This document shows, piece by piece, positions 34,189 through 44,841 of a DNA stretch of 64,000 nucleotides; within the stretch, counting starts at the first letter, position 1, and each line of letters begins with the position of its first letter. The notes under the pieces were generated by a model. The model was not told where the DNA came from. It saw nothing but the letters and a program-made list of their open reading frames with translations, and did not search any database. This stretch comes from Seriola aureovittata (Eukaryota; Chordata; Actinopteri; Carangiformes; Carangidae): the NCBI RefSeq assembly GCF_021018895.1, contig NC_079386.1:2895835-2959834 (forward strand), written 5' to 3'. The translations under genes were made by a program, and so were the position numbers.

Positions 34189-35010
34189 GACTCCAAAAGT
34201 TCTTTTTACAACCTTAAAAAGCAGCAGGATCAGAAACCAAACTAAATGAGGTGTTCTGTCTGTCTGTCGATCTCCACCATGTGTTTAATCACAGCGCAGC
34301 TCCTACACACAACAAGCAGCGCTTCAGCGACCATCAGCTGGTCGGAGTGTGTGCGCGCACGTGTGTTGCATCGGTTATATCTGGTGATGTATGTTAAACT
34401 GCGGCAGGGCAAATTCAATTTAATATTAATTTAATACAACAAATAATAAGTTACTACATTAGTGGGAAGACAAGTCAAATATTGCCTTGACATTTGCAAA
34501 AGCACGAGCAATCAGCGAACGATCTGATGATCATCAATCACCGATATCATCGTTCATTAGCACAACCCTAGTGGGTGACAGCCACATACTGAGAGCAGAT
34601 ATCGACTGGATTAGAATCACTTACTCCACCTTTAACAGAACTGTGAGCCCACCTGCCTGGATCCAGTGTGACCAGCATCACATCTGGGGGCAAAAACATG
34701 TCATTTTCATAAGTGAAGAAAAAACTCAAAATACAGCTCAGCTTCTCGACTTTTTAAAAAATATAAAACATATGTCATTCTTGCTCTGAAATACATGAAT
34801 TACATCATAAATGTAACTAATGTAGTTAACAAATAATCTATCTGCCTGGGGATGAGGGATTAAAATTAGCTGCTGCTGTGTTTCCTCAACACTTCCACTT
34901 CCCTTTGAAGTTTATGGATTTATTCCGTGTTCCCTATCAAGTGAAGTTGGAACTGAAGTGCCAAGAATAATCCTCAGAGAGGGCTACGAGCCTGGCTGTG
35001 GGTAGTTACC

Positions 35011-35047
<37 letters not shown>

Positions 35048-35056
35048 TCACACACA
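35011..35056 (+). repeat. (CA)n microsatellite
   Basis: About 16 pure CA units, then cactcactcacacaca. Confidence 0.95.
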
Positions 35057-35175
35057 AAACTCTTGCTAACCATGACATGTAATTCATCAAATTAACAGTT
35101 TTGGCGCAAATACACGAGCTATCATGAGAAACAGCTCAGTAACATAGAAACAGTGAGGTCTGTATTAGGTGACAC

Positions 35176-35198
35176 AACACACACACACACACACACAC
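35176..35198 (+). repeat. (CA)11 microsatellite
   Basis: Short pure CA tract after gacacaa. Confidence 0.9.
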
Positions 35199-35387
35199 TT
35201 ACAGCAGTAACACATTATTTGTCATAGATGCAAGTCAATTTTTCAACTTTTTTTATTGTTTTACTTATTTATCATCCATAACTCTTACTCACTCATAGCA
35301 TACACACACACACAGGATTATAAAACTCGCTCCTCTTCTATCTCCAGCGTACCTCATCCATCCTTCCTCTTTTTCCTCATTTGTCAT

Positions 35388-35390
<3 letters not shown>

Positions 35391-35439
<49 letters not shown>
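35391..35439 (+). repeat. (CA)24 microsatellite
   Basis: Pure CA tract. A GT tract 70 bp further on is its inverted counterpart. Confidence 0.95.
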
Positions 35440-35441
<2 letters not shown>

Positions 35442-35507
35442 GCATCAATCTCCAATGTCTGGCTTGTGGTGTCTCATCTGCAGCTATCGAAGAAAAGGCG
35501 GAATCAG

Positions 35508-35571
35508 GGTGTGTGTGTGTGTGTATGCCCGTGCGTGTGTGTGTGTGTGTGTGCGTGCATGTGTGTGTGTG
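35508..35571 (+). repeat. Interrupted (GT)n microsatellite
   Basis: GT repeats with atgcccgtgc and gcgtgcat interruptions; complementary to the CA tract at 35391-35439. Confidence 0.9.
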
Positions 35572-35574
35572 AAG

Positions 35575-35935
35575 AGGAACAAAAAGAATAAAAGAGTGTA
35601 AGAAAAGTGAGAGGCAGGAGAAAGAGGGAGGAGGGTAATTGCAACATAAATAGCATCTATTGTGTTGTGGTGTTAATATTTATGATGGTGCGGGTGCGGG
35701 ACACAAGTCATTACATATGGGAGAGAAAGACAGAGGAAATGGCTGGAGAGCAGAGAAAGAGCTGACAAGGAATAGTAGTAAAAAATAAAAAATAAAAAAG
35801 TTGGCACTGTAAAAATGAAAGAGAGAAAGCTGAGGAGGAAATGGAGTTGACAAACAGGGAAAAACAAAAGTAAAGGTGAGAGAGGTGAGGAGAGGAGGAA
35901 AAATGAAATGCAGAGAACAAACGGAGGTGAATGTA
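35575..35935 (+). repeat. Purine-rich strand-asymmetric tract
   Basis: About 350 bp enriched in A and G (gagaggcaggagaaagagg, agagaggtgaggagaggagg) after the GT repeat. Open frames on the minus strand here are Ser/Phe/Leu low complexity. Confidence 0.65.
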
Positions 35936-36035
35936 CAGCGGGCAGTGTCGTCACTGCGATGAAGAAGAAGGAAACATCACCTGTTTTCAGACAGAGCAGC
36001 AATAAACTCTGCAGAGACTGGAGATGAGACACCAC

Positions 36036-36052
36036 GCTGACGTCAGCACGTG
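36036..36052. promoter_or_regulatory. Possible CRE plus E-box composite site
   Basis: The 12-bp perfect palindrome GCTGACGTCAGC contains a full cAMP-response element TGACGTCA and overlaps by one base with CACGTG, an E-box. These are consensus sites for CREB/ATF and bHLH factors. In a CpG-poor intron such a cluster is uncommon, but no other promoter evidence is seen. Confidence 0.35.
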
Positions 36053-39000
36053 AACGCTCACCAACTACTGCTACTGAAAAGACATTTATTACAGTAGAAG
36101 TAAAATCACTGTGAAAGTGAAAATCTTCTCTGAAAAAAAGAACAGAGTGAGTCAGTTAAAATGTCTCTGAATTAACGTCACATTTTAAAAGGGGAGGGGC
36201 AAAACGTATATATGATATGGTGATAATAATAATATATTAACGATATTAAAAACATATCAGTCGATCCCTACTGTAAATAACTAAAACCTGATCATTAGAA
36301 ACGAATATGAAGTCATTAGTAGTAGTAACACTGAGGGCTGCAAATGCCTCCATAACACAAACTGTTTGCAGCAATTCATTTTGAAAGAGCTTCACTTTTA
36401 GACAGGGTGGATGAATGATTCAGAGTGAAGGGGATGAATGGATGAAGGAAAAAATGGATGGATGCTGAGAGGGATGAGAGAGAACTACAAGATGCCGTCT
36501 TTTGATACTGGTTGATATGAGTGATGTTGCTTTCTGCGCAGCCTGTCCTGCCGCTTTTTATTTGGTGTTGTACACAGCACGGAGCTGGTGCTGTTGGTAG
36601 ATATATACATGGGGCCGCAGTATATCGGTTCTGTAATGAAAATCCGATAACAGCTGGTGTGTTGTCTGAACGTAAACCTCTGGGAGAAGTCTAAAATGGA
36701 ATCGCGTGGAGCTAAACTTGGCTCAGGAAGGGGCATTATACAAGGATTAGTGACAGCCATGTTTATTTTTAGAACAACTAGGCCAGTTAAAGTGCTATGT
36801 CAAAGCTGATGTGTCGCTTCTTTGGCAGTGGTTGTCTCAGCGCACCATACAAATCATCTTTAATGACAAATTAATTCATAAATTTCATGACACATAAAAA
36901 GCTGAAAAACGCTGATTTTATTCTCCCCTCCTCCTGTGTTTTCTTCCCTTCTGTTGTCCACTGATGTCTTTATTCTACTCCAGCTGCACTGAAATATTAA
37001 CCAAGCCCCATTAAACTCTAGACTGCATCAAACATGTAGAGCTCCAAGGCACAGGGCGGCATTTACATCCCTGCAAAAGCCGCGTGACGGATAGTTCAGA
37101 GTCCGGTCTCCCTCCAGGGTGAGCCAGCACATAGCAGTGTGAGTCAGTGGCTCTGGCTCGCTGCCTATTGATCCGAATTGGTGGATCCAGGTCAGGTCAA
37201 TCATTTAGACCCTGCATGTGAAAGGCTGAGAGCAGCAGCGTTGATCCCAGTGGGGCTCCGTCGTGGCACAGGAGGCCAAACACAAGAGCCCAGCTGGACA
37301 GAGCATGTGGGTCAATAGCTGCTGATCGATGCTAGGTCAAAGATGACCACAGCTAATGTTATGCTATAATCTGAATAGGACTGTGGCAGTATGATTTATC
37401 ACGCTCCGCGGGGACCTGTAGCGGCAGCACTGTGGATGCTTTGTCAGAGGCAGAGCGGACAGAGGAGAAGATGATGCAACAGTAAACCTCAGAGAGAATG
37501 ATCATTATCAAGTGTAATCTGCCCAGACTCATAGCGTCACTGATAATATTGCAAGACTAATTAACGTTTTCATGTTAGGAACGGGTCAAATGACTAAGTA
37601 ATGTCTCAGAGTAACAAACCCACAGAGAATCATCACCCAGTTCTACAGATCCCCCTCCATGCTACGTAGCTTCGGCAGGAGCTTGGTTCACTAGCTGGTG
37701 AACATAGAGGAGCATTTAGCAGCTAAAGGGAGAGATACCTTCCTCAGATTCACATTCAACTGCAAATGAATGCCAAATGGATCTCAGGAACCAATGACAT
37801 AAACAATAACTTGTTCAACTTGTTGCCTAGCGATGTTACGTGAGAGGTCGAGACTTTGCAGCGTGTGCGTATCGACGTGTGTATCAGTTTATACGTGTGA
37901 TGTAATTGATGAAGTGAGGCCTCGCTTCTCGTCTGCACCACGTGACTGATTTTGGTGGCCGTTTGACCTATGGATTTTATCGTTTTTGGTTTATAACACT
38001 GATTGACATTGACTGGTTGTAATTGCAATGGTTCCCCCAAGACTTCTCCAGTTTGACGACACTTCTTCACGATCTTATTCCTTGTTATTTCTTATAGTGT
38101 ACTGTTATTATAAATGCTTTAAATTGATTGAAATATATTTTCTTTACAGTAATTACTATAAAGGTATGATTAGAATACGTCTACTTTACATTCTGGTCAG
38201 TATGTGTCGCTCTGATAGAATGAAGCATCAAGAAATGAACCTTTTCTCGAACCACTTTGTTGGACTGGTTCAGTGATTCATGAAGCTTGATCTCACCAAG
38301 TTTTACAGACACATAATGTGTATTTTAATTAATAATCAGATAAATAGCAGTACACTTTTTTTATTTTCTTGAATGAATCAACATCACATCTTGTTTACTT
38401 TGACTCAAAAGGCATGTTTTAGTGTTTACTTCATGATATAGTCTACATGATGTTCCCCCTGCCACACCCTTAATTATCCATGATCCCTGCATCCTGTTTC
38501 AAACAGAAATACATTCCCTCTTCACTTTAAGGTCTGTTATCACTGGGTTTTCTTCTATGGCTAAAGCCTCTTCATAGTCAAGTCCCAGTCAGCAAGCAAG
38601 ATGAATCCATTGTCTGCTAGTCTTGTGTGTGTTCTTTTGTTCTCTGATACACAGCCTGCTGATACAGGGAGAGCTGATAAGCTGTGAAAGAGACAGAGAG
38701 AACGCAGCATCTGACGTGTCATAACATAAAGTAAATCTAGCTCCACCACGACCTGGTGCCCGCTGCCTCAGATGCATCATGTCTGTCTCGCACTGTGTTG
38801 ATATCTATAATAAAAAAAACACTCCAAAAGAAACTGCATGAACTCTGGCAGTTTTTCATTCTTCCGTGCATAAACTAGAGAAACATCCAACATCCAACAA
38901 CAAATCTGCGGCATCATGATGCTTAACATTCACTTCCAACAAGTCAATTGAAATAAATTATTATATTATACCTGTTTTCAGTTTATCATGTTCTGTTCCC

Positions 39001-39114
39001 CTCATTATTACCTAACGCCATACACAAATATAAACAAGGCTCCATGCCACTGAATCTATTACTAGTCTTTATGTGCGTCAGTTAATCAATGTGTCGTCGT
39101 CAAGGTTGTTGCTA

Positions 39115-39131
39115 GCCTATGAGTCATAGGC
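39115..39131. promoter_or_regulatory. 17-bp perfect palindrome centred on an AP-1 motif
   Basis: GCCTATGAGTCATAGGC is perfectly self-complementary around its centre base and contains TGAGTCA, the AP-1 consensus. It may be a chance occurrence. Confidence 0.25.
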
Positions 39132-39994
39132 AGGCGTCAATGACGATGACGCTAGTAGCTCCATCTGACCTTCTGTCATTATGCTAACAGTTAGCTGTAA
39201 CGATACACTCAACGGCTCTGGTTTGTGGGTTTGAAATATGGTCACCTAAGAACACTGTTTCCATGTGACTGTGTGGGTGGACTGAACCTCTGCAGTGGAA
39301 ACCAAAGTCCCCTCCAGCAAGTATCAGCCCCAATTTCTGTGGTGTAACCTCGCTTTCAACTGTCCTGAGTTCATAGTCGCACCATGCACTCCAGTCTCCT
39401 TATCAGTCAATGTGCAGGCCCCAGATCAGTGCCTGGGCAGAGGATAAATGAAATATTGCATATCTACAGTAAAGATGACATGACTGCAGGGATAGAAGGA
39501 AGGAGGAGGAAGAGGAAACAACAAGAGCATTGCTGGTCCTCATGTGGCTAAGCTGTGGTTTAGCTGGTGTAGCTCTCAGCCCTGGAACACATTTTTGTTC
39601 TTCAATAAAGGAAAACCTACAATCTTTGCTGGCGCCCCACAGCTCTACTTGTCAGTGAAAATACTATGGGACGCATATTCACAAGCTTAATAGCTCAACT
39701 TTCTATCTGCAAGCGTTGTCACACAGCCAGTTTCTCAAACAGTGGATGGACAAATACTTGCTTAAACCCCTAGAGACTGAGAGCAGAGTGCACCACCAAA
39801 GTATGTCTGTAAACCCACTGAACTGTTGACAATTAATCAGACAGACAGGAGCCAGGTTGGACACATCATGGCTGTCAAGTGTCAGCAGCTCTGAAGTGAA
39901 ACTGAAATGGGGAAAGTAGCATGAATGAAAAAAATACCTCAGAATGGAAGATGACTTTTCATCCTTAATGAATTGATCAACAATGATGTTGACA

Positions 39995-40470
39995 TACAGT
40001 TGAATAGCCAAGTGGTCTCAAGTCTTTTGGACACCGCTTTATTTACAGACTAATTAAAGGAAAAACCAACATGAAGTGTCTTAGTAAGATGCTGGCCCAT
40101 CACAAGCTGCCAGAACTGCTTCAGTGCTCCTCGGCATTGATTCTACAATTCTCTGACCTCTACTGGAGGGGTGATCACCATTCTTCCAAATGCTATTCCC
40201 TCATTTGGTGTTTTGGTGGCAGAGAGCGCTGTCTAACACATCGGTCCAAAATCTACCATTGGTGTTCAGTTGGGTTGAGATCTGCAAAAGCCATAAGATA
40301 TGATTCACATCATCTTCCAGCTAGTTTTTATGGACAGAATTCAGCTACAGTGAAATCTAACCCCAAAAAGTTACGACACTAATTTCGCCGTATCTGTCTT
40401 GGATTTCCTACCAGGACTTGGATTAAACATTTTAAGCATGTCATATGTTTGATTACTTGCACATATAGTG
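39995..40470. mobile_element. DNA-transposon remnant with Tc1-like terminal word
   Basis: The left edge reads agtggtctcaagtcttttgg, resembling the end sequence (read inward) of a common fish Tc1-like element whose tip is 'cagtggggtccaaaagtctg'. Internal blocks such as attctacaattctctgacct, ctactggaggggtgatcacc and attcttccaaatgctattcc belong to a fish repeat I recognise. No transposase frame survives. Confidence 0.5.
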
Positions 40471-42871
40471 TAATCCAGAGGAAGCACATATTGGATGTCA
40501 CTATTGACTTCCAAAGAGGAAACTGGAGTTAGAGTCAAAATGGCCGATTCTAAATGGTGGCGTGAACAGTAAACAAAGGAAGGCCATACACAAGATAACA
40601 GTGAACAATGGAGACTATAAGACAGAGGACCAAAGATGGCTGCTGGGACCGCATGGCTACTGGTTTCTTTGTTTCAGGCTGATTCATATAGGTTAAAGGT
40701 TTCCAGTTAAAAGAGAGGTTCACAACCCAGTGCTGGATGTGGCTAACCAGCAACCTAACTATAAACAATGAAGCTCAGTGGATACAGTCACAACTACATT
40801 GACAAAGGTGAAACTGTCCTGTGCTGTGCTATGCTGTGCTAGGTTAGGCCCAGTTAACGTTAAGCTACCCATGGAAAGAGAGGGTCCTTTCTGATGTGCT
40901 GCTTTGTTAAGTCCAGTGAGTTGCGGTGCGAAGGTCACTGGTAGCTCCTTCTCCGTATACAGTTAGTTATACAGTACAGCGGCTTTATGCTAACTCTTCG
41001 GCAGGCTCTCTGCCGGTAAGAAGAGGGTTCAGCAGGCAGCTGTCTGCTGCGAGCATCTCCTGTTAGCAGCAGTGCTACCCTGCGCCAGAGTGAAGATAAG
41101 AGGTAGCTCTTGAGTTCCTGCTGCACCCTGCACAGTGACCAATAGCAGCTGGAAACTGGGTGCATGGGTGCGCTTCACACCCATGTATGAAAAGGGGAAG
41201 TTTCCTGGGAAACTTAGTTCAATGGCTCTGTTGTGATCTTGTGTGTGGAGTGATCTCACCCACCATTTTGAATGGGTTGAGTCACTACATATTACTGTTG
41301 AACTGCTTTCACCATCATTTTGTTCATAATTACTTTCAAGGTGCACTCTTTGGTGATAACACTGGACAAATGAGGCACATGTCTCTCAGAGAAAATGATC
41401 CAGTTTTCCTCTCATGCAAAGCAGGGGACACAGCTGACAGTCAGACAGAGATCACGGAGAGACAAGCAGACAGTTATTTCCCTGTCAGTCAAAGAAAAGA
41501 ATAGGATATTTTCTCTGAAATTACAAAAATTGCTCTTCATCACAGGGATATCATAATGTGACCACATCTGAATATCTTGCCTTTCTCTTTGAAGCTCTTT
41601 GAAATGCCAATCACTGAAGTGCTGACAGTAAATCTGGAGTATCATTCAGTCTCTTTTTCCCATTATTCTTCTTTTTATAAGCCCTTTCACTCATGTCTGT
41701 TTACTCGTCTCAGTGTCTTTTTCTTCTCACTTTGTTCTTTACTTTTTTCTAACCTCATCTTTTCCTTCTCGGTAGGTGACTAAAGACATTTTCAGAACCA
41801 CTGTCAATTTGTTTGTTTTTTTGCCACAGTCGAAGAAGCTGTTGCTCTGTAGCATTTATACTTTGGTTTAGTTACATTTCAGACTGCAGATGTAGTTCAT
41901 TAACAGAGGTTGTATTGGAATAGTTCTTGCTGTAGCAATTGACTTTCTACTGCAGTAAAACCCAAAATTAATTTATAAATCACACTGTGCAAGAAACACT
42001 TTGTTTTTACAGTCTCGGTCTGACTTCTGAATGTGGTTGGTGCTCTAGTGTAAATGCTGCAAGGTACAAAAACATTCAAAGGAATCTGCACTCACACTTG
42101 TGATGGCCAAATATGGAGGTGGGTGAGGGTCTTGGACCACTTACCTATACAGGATGGTTCCTCTCTTTGTGCTGAAATGGACTTCATCAAGCTTTTAAAA
42201 CCACAACCTCTGGGACTATGAGATTACATGAAGATTTTATACACAACAGGTTTTAACTAATCATTCTGCATTCAGAAACCCCCCTTTGCTGATGTTGTAA
42301 CTTTCCCTAAACTTCAAAGACTGATAAAGATTTGAAGCATTTGCATGAGGGCACTAAAAGACCAGTTAAGGCGAAGGCAGAGGCCTTAAACTGGTTCGTT
42401 AAAACCTTATCTCTACTTTCGACCCCTCTGCTCTACGTATAAAGAAATGTTTAAACTCTGCCATCCTCTAGACAGATTCTATCACCAGTGGTTGATGTAT
42501 CTCTCTGCCTAAAGCAATATTTTTTTGGTCTTGTCAGTGATCTGCTCACTTATTAAATGAATATTGTGATATTTCATTTTTGAACTTTAGAATCCCTTCT
42601 GGCTGAGGAGTGAACTCCACTGGAACTTTGCTCATTTCTTCTTTCTCCTATGCTCTGTCCTCTCAGACTTGTCTTAATGGCTCAATAAAGAAAAGCAGTG
42701 CCTGTATATGAGTGTTGTGCTCCAACACTGATTGTGATATGGGGTTATTAGGCATGAAGGGTCGTTCACTGAGTGTATCCGTTTGCAACTAATGAAAGTG
42801 AAAGTACGAGAATGTGGCGAAAATGCCCCAAAAAGCTGTTTGGGAACCGCCAAAAAACATCAAAAGAAGAA
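40471..42871. other. Non-coding stretch
   Basis: No gene. About 40500-40870 has low-grade internal redundancy (gctgtgctatgctgtgctag) and may be a repeat. Near 41160 a short hairpin catgggtg/cacccatg is seen. Confidence 0.55.
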
Positions 42872-43630
42872 CTGTGTTTTACGCAGATGACATACAACTC
42901 TACATAACAGTGTCACTATGTAACTACAATCCCTTACACCCACTGAGTAAATGCATTTAACAAATCAATGACTGGATGTGCCCCAATCATCTATAATTGA
43001 ACACAGAAAAAACTGAAATAACTGTATTTGGCCCCAAAGAAGAAAGATAAAAAATCAATGCTCATCTTGAATCCATGACACCTACATAAAACCTACAAGT
43101 CAAGCCAGAAATCTTGGTGTAGTTATAGACTTGGACCTAAACTTCAGCAGCCACAAAAAAGACACTTGCAAAAGCAGCCTACTACCATCTAATGAACATT
43201 GCAAGAATGAAAGGTTTCTATCTAAACAGGGTACAGGAAAACTTATTCATGCATTTACTTTCAGCAGGCTTGACTATTGGAATGGTGTCTTCACAGGTCT
43301 CAGCTGCCTCACTAAAACCAGGACAGTGGAGCACATCACACCGCTCCTTAAATCACTGCTTTGGCTTCCTGTGTGTAAAAGGGCAGATTTTAAAATCCTA
43401 CTTCTTGTCTATTAAGCACAAAATGTTCTTGGTTTCAGACCCTTAAGGTCAACTAGGACAGGTTTACTCAGTGTTCCCAGAATTAGAGCATTTGTTTTTA
43501 TTGTTTTTAAATGTTATTTTAATATCATCTTAATGTTTCTACTTTTAATGTATTTCCATGCCTCTGTAAAGCACTTTGAATGGCCTTGAGTCTGAATGGT
43601 GCTATATAAATAAACTTGCCTTGCCTTTTT
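42872..43630 (+). mobile_element. 5'-truncated L2-type LINE, reverse transcriptase C-terminus and 3' tail
   Basis: The reverse transcriptase catalytic motif reads FYADDIQLYI, with YADD at 42880-42891. The same frame continues to WMCPNHL, LNTEKTEI and TVFGPKEER with several stops. From 43131 another frame carries the usual RT end: HAFTFSRLDYWNGVF, then HITPLLKSLLWLPVC and DFKILLLVY. The 3' end has the L2-like tail tgtaaagcactttgaatggc, gctatataaataaa and a short ttgcc repeat. Known of the family: L2/Maui-type LINEs copy from the 3' end and are usually 5'-truncated as here. At least one frameshift and multiple stops mean it is dead. Confidence 0.85.
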
Positions 43631-44574
43631 TACGGCGGCACCTCAGGATTTATGGCACCCGGCATGTGTCCAGTGTCTGGTGCTGACAGTACAAACAATG
43701 CAGCGACTCGTTAAGCTGAAGCCAGAACATCAAGACAACAAGACTTTTATGAACAAATCAGTGCAGATTAATGCTGAAAAACAAATCAGAACATCAGTCA
43801 CATCAGCAACACATTTGAAATGTTGAGTTGAAGCATCTGACCAGTCTTTTGAAATATCTGCGAGTGAATGATGATCACACGAAATCATTAAGAAAAGAGT
43901 CAACAGTCAAACTCACAGCATATACACATATACTCAAATTGGCTTTTCTAGACTGTTAACAGTCATCTCTGTCTATGACTCTATAGTAGTAAACAGTAAT
44001 TTATTTAGTTTGTGAAGTGGCCATGGTTGGGGGCTGGGGAAGGGTGGTGGAAGGAGGAGGTTTAACAGAAAAAAGAATATCGGGCCAGTTTATTAAAAAT
44101 GGAAGAGCGTGAACTAGCTGCTTTTAATCTGTGTGAACTGAACTTTGTGCCACTGAAGACCAGTGGAATCACTGTTGGATTTCCTTTATTCTTCACAGTA
44201 AAACCACCATCCTCCCTTTTTTAAAAATATGTTCATCCTGAGTCCGGTGTGGTTCATGGGTGCATCAGTTACATCATAAAAAGTGGCCAATTTGAACATT
44301 AATGTTTCAGAATCATCTTGGATTATATTACTTCGGGGGACTCACATTTTATTATATAGTCAAATACATCATAAAAATACATTAACAGTGTGTAACTAAT
44401 TATGCAGAGCTTAACAAGCTGTAGGAATATAGGAACGGCCTATCCAGCAAAAAGAGAACCTCTGGTGTCACTTATGCAAGCACTGTCACATTAAAACAGT
44501 CCACTGGACCTCTTATTATTCAGCACAAAACACTTCAGTTCTTATACCAGGCAGGAAATCATCAGCAACACTCC
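43631..44574. other. Non-coding stretch after the L2-type LINE
   Basis: No coding or clear repeat recognised. It could include remnants of the same DNA element as the BED-like fragment that follows. Confidence 0.5.
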
Positions 44575-44841
44575 CTAAGGAGATGCTATGCTAACTAATG
44601 GCCGACGACATAATTGAGAATGTTCGCTCAGAAGGTGGTTCGCCTTTGATGCCCTCTGAGCTTGATGGTACTCCCCCAGGTGATGCCTTAGATTTGCTGA
44701 AGTGCTGATGGCAGCTTTATAAACCACAGTGGTGTTGCAGTGACGCCATGTTAAGGAGGTGAGGTACAAAAACATATATATTTTCTGAGAGTATGTCCTT
44801 AAAAAAATAAGCTCAACTACCAGGAGGCATATTATCTGCAA
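44575..44841 (-). pseudogene. Possible BED-finger fragment (hAT-transposase/ZBED-like)
   Basis: An 88-codon minus-strand frame contains WRHCNTTVVYKAAISTSANL followed by RHHLGEYHQAQ. The spacing C...S-T-S-A-N-L-x-x-H-L-x-x-x-H resembles the second half of a BED zinc finger, found at the N-terminus of hAT transposases and ZBED proteins. The first cysteine pair is incomplete and the rest of a transposase is absent, so if real it is a dead fragment. Confidence 0.35.

Larger units (their letters stand above)
32495..39994. other. Long non-coding stretch
   Basis: 7.5 kb with no gene. It contains the CT, CA, GT and purine/pyrimidine tracts listed between 33.1 and 35.9 kb and the two short palindromes at 36036 and 39115. 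36240-39990 shows no repeat family I recognise. Confidence 0.6.

Noticed and set aside
35673..36035. 120-codon Phe/Leu/Ser-rich minus-strand frame resembling a membrane protein
   Set aside because: Apparent hydrophobicity comes from the complement of a purine-rich low-complexity tract.
41150..41190. Short hairpin catgggtg/cacccatg
   Set aside because: An eight-base stem is expected by chance in a window of this size.
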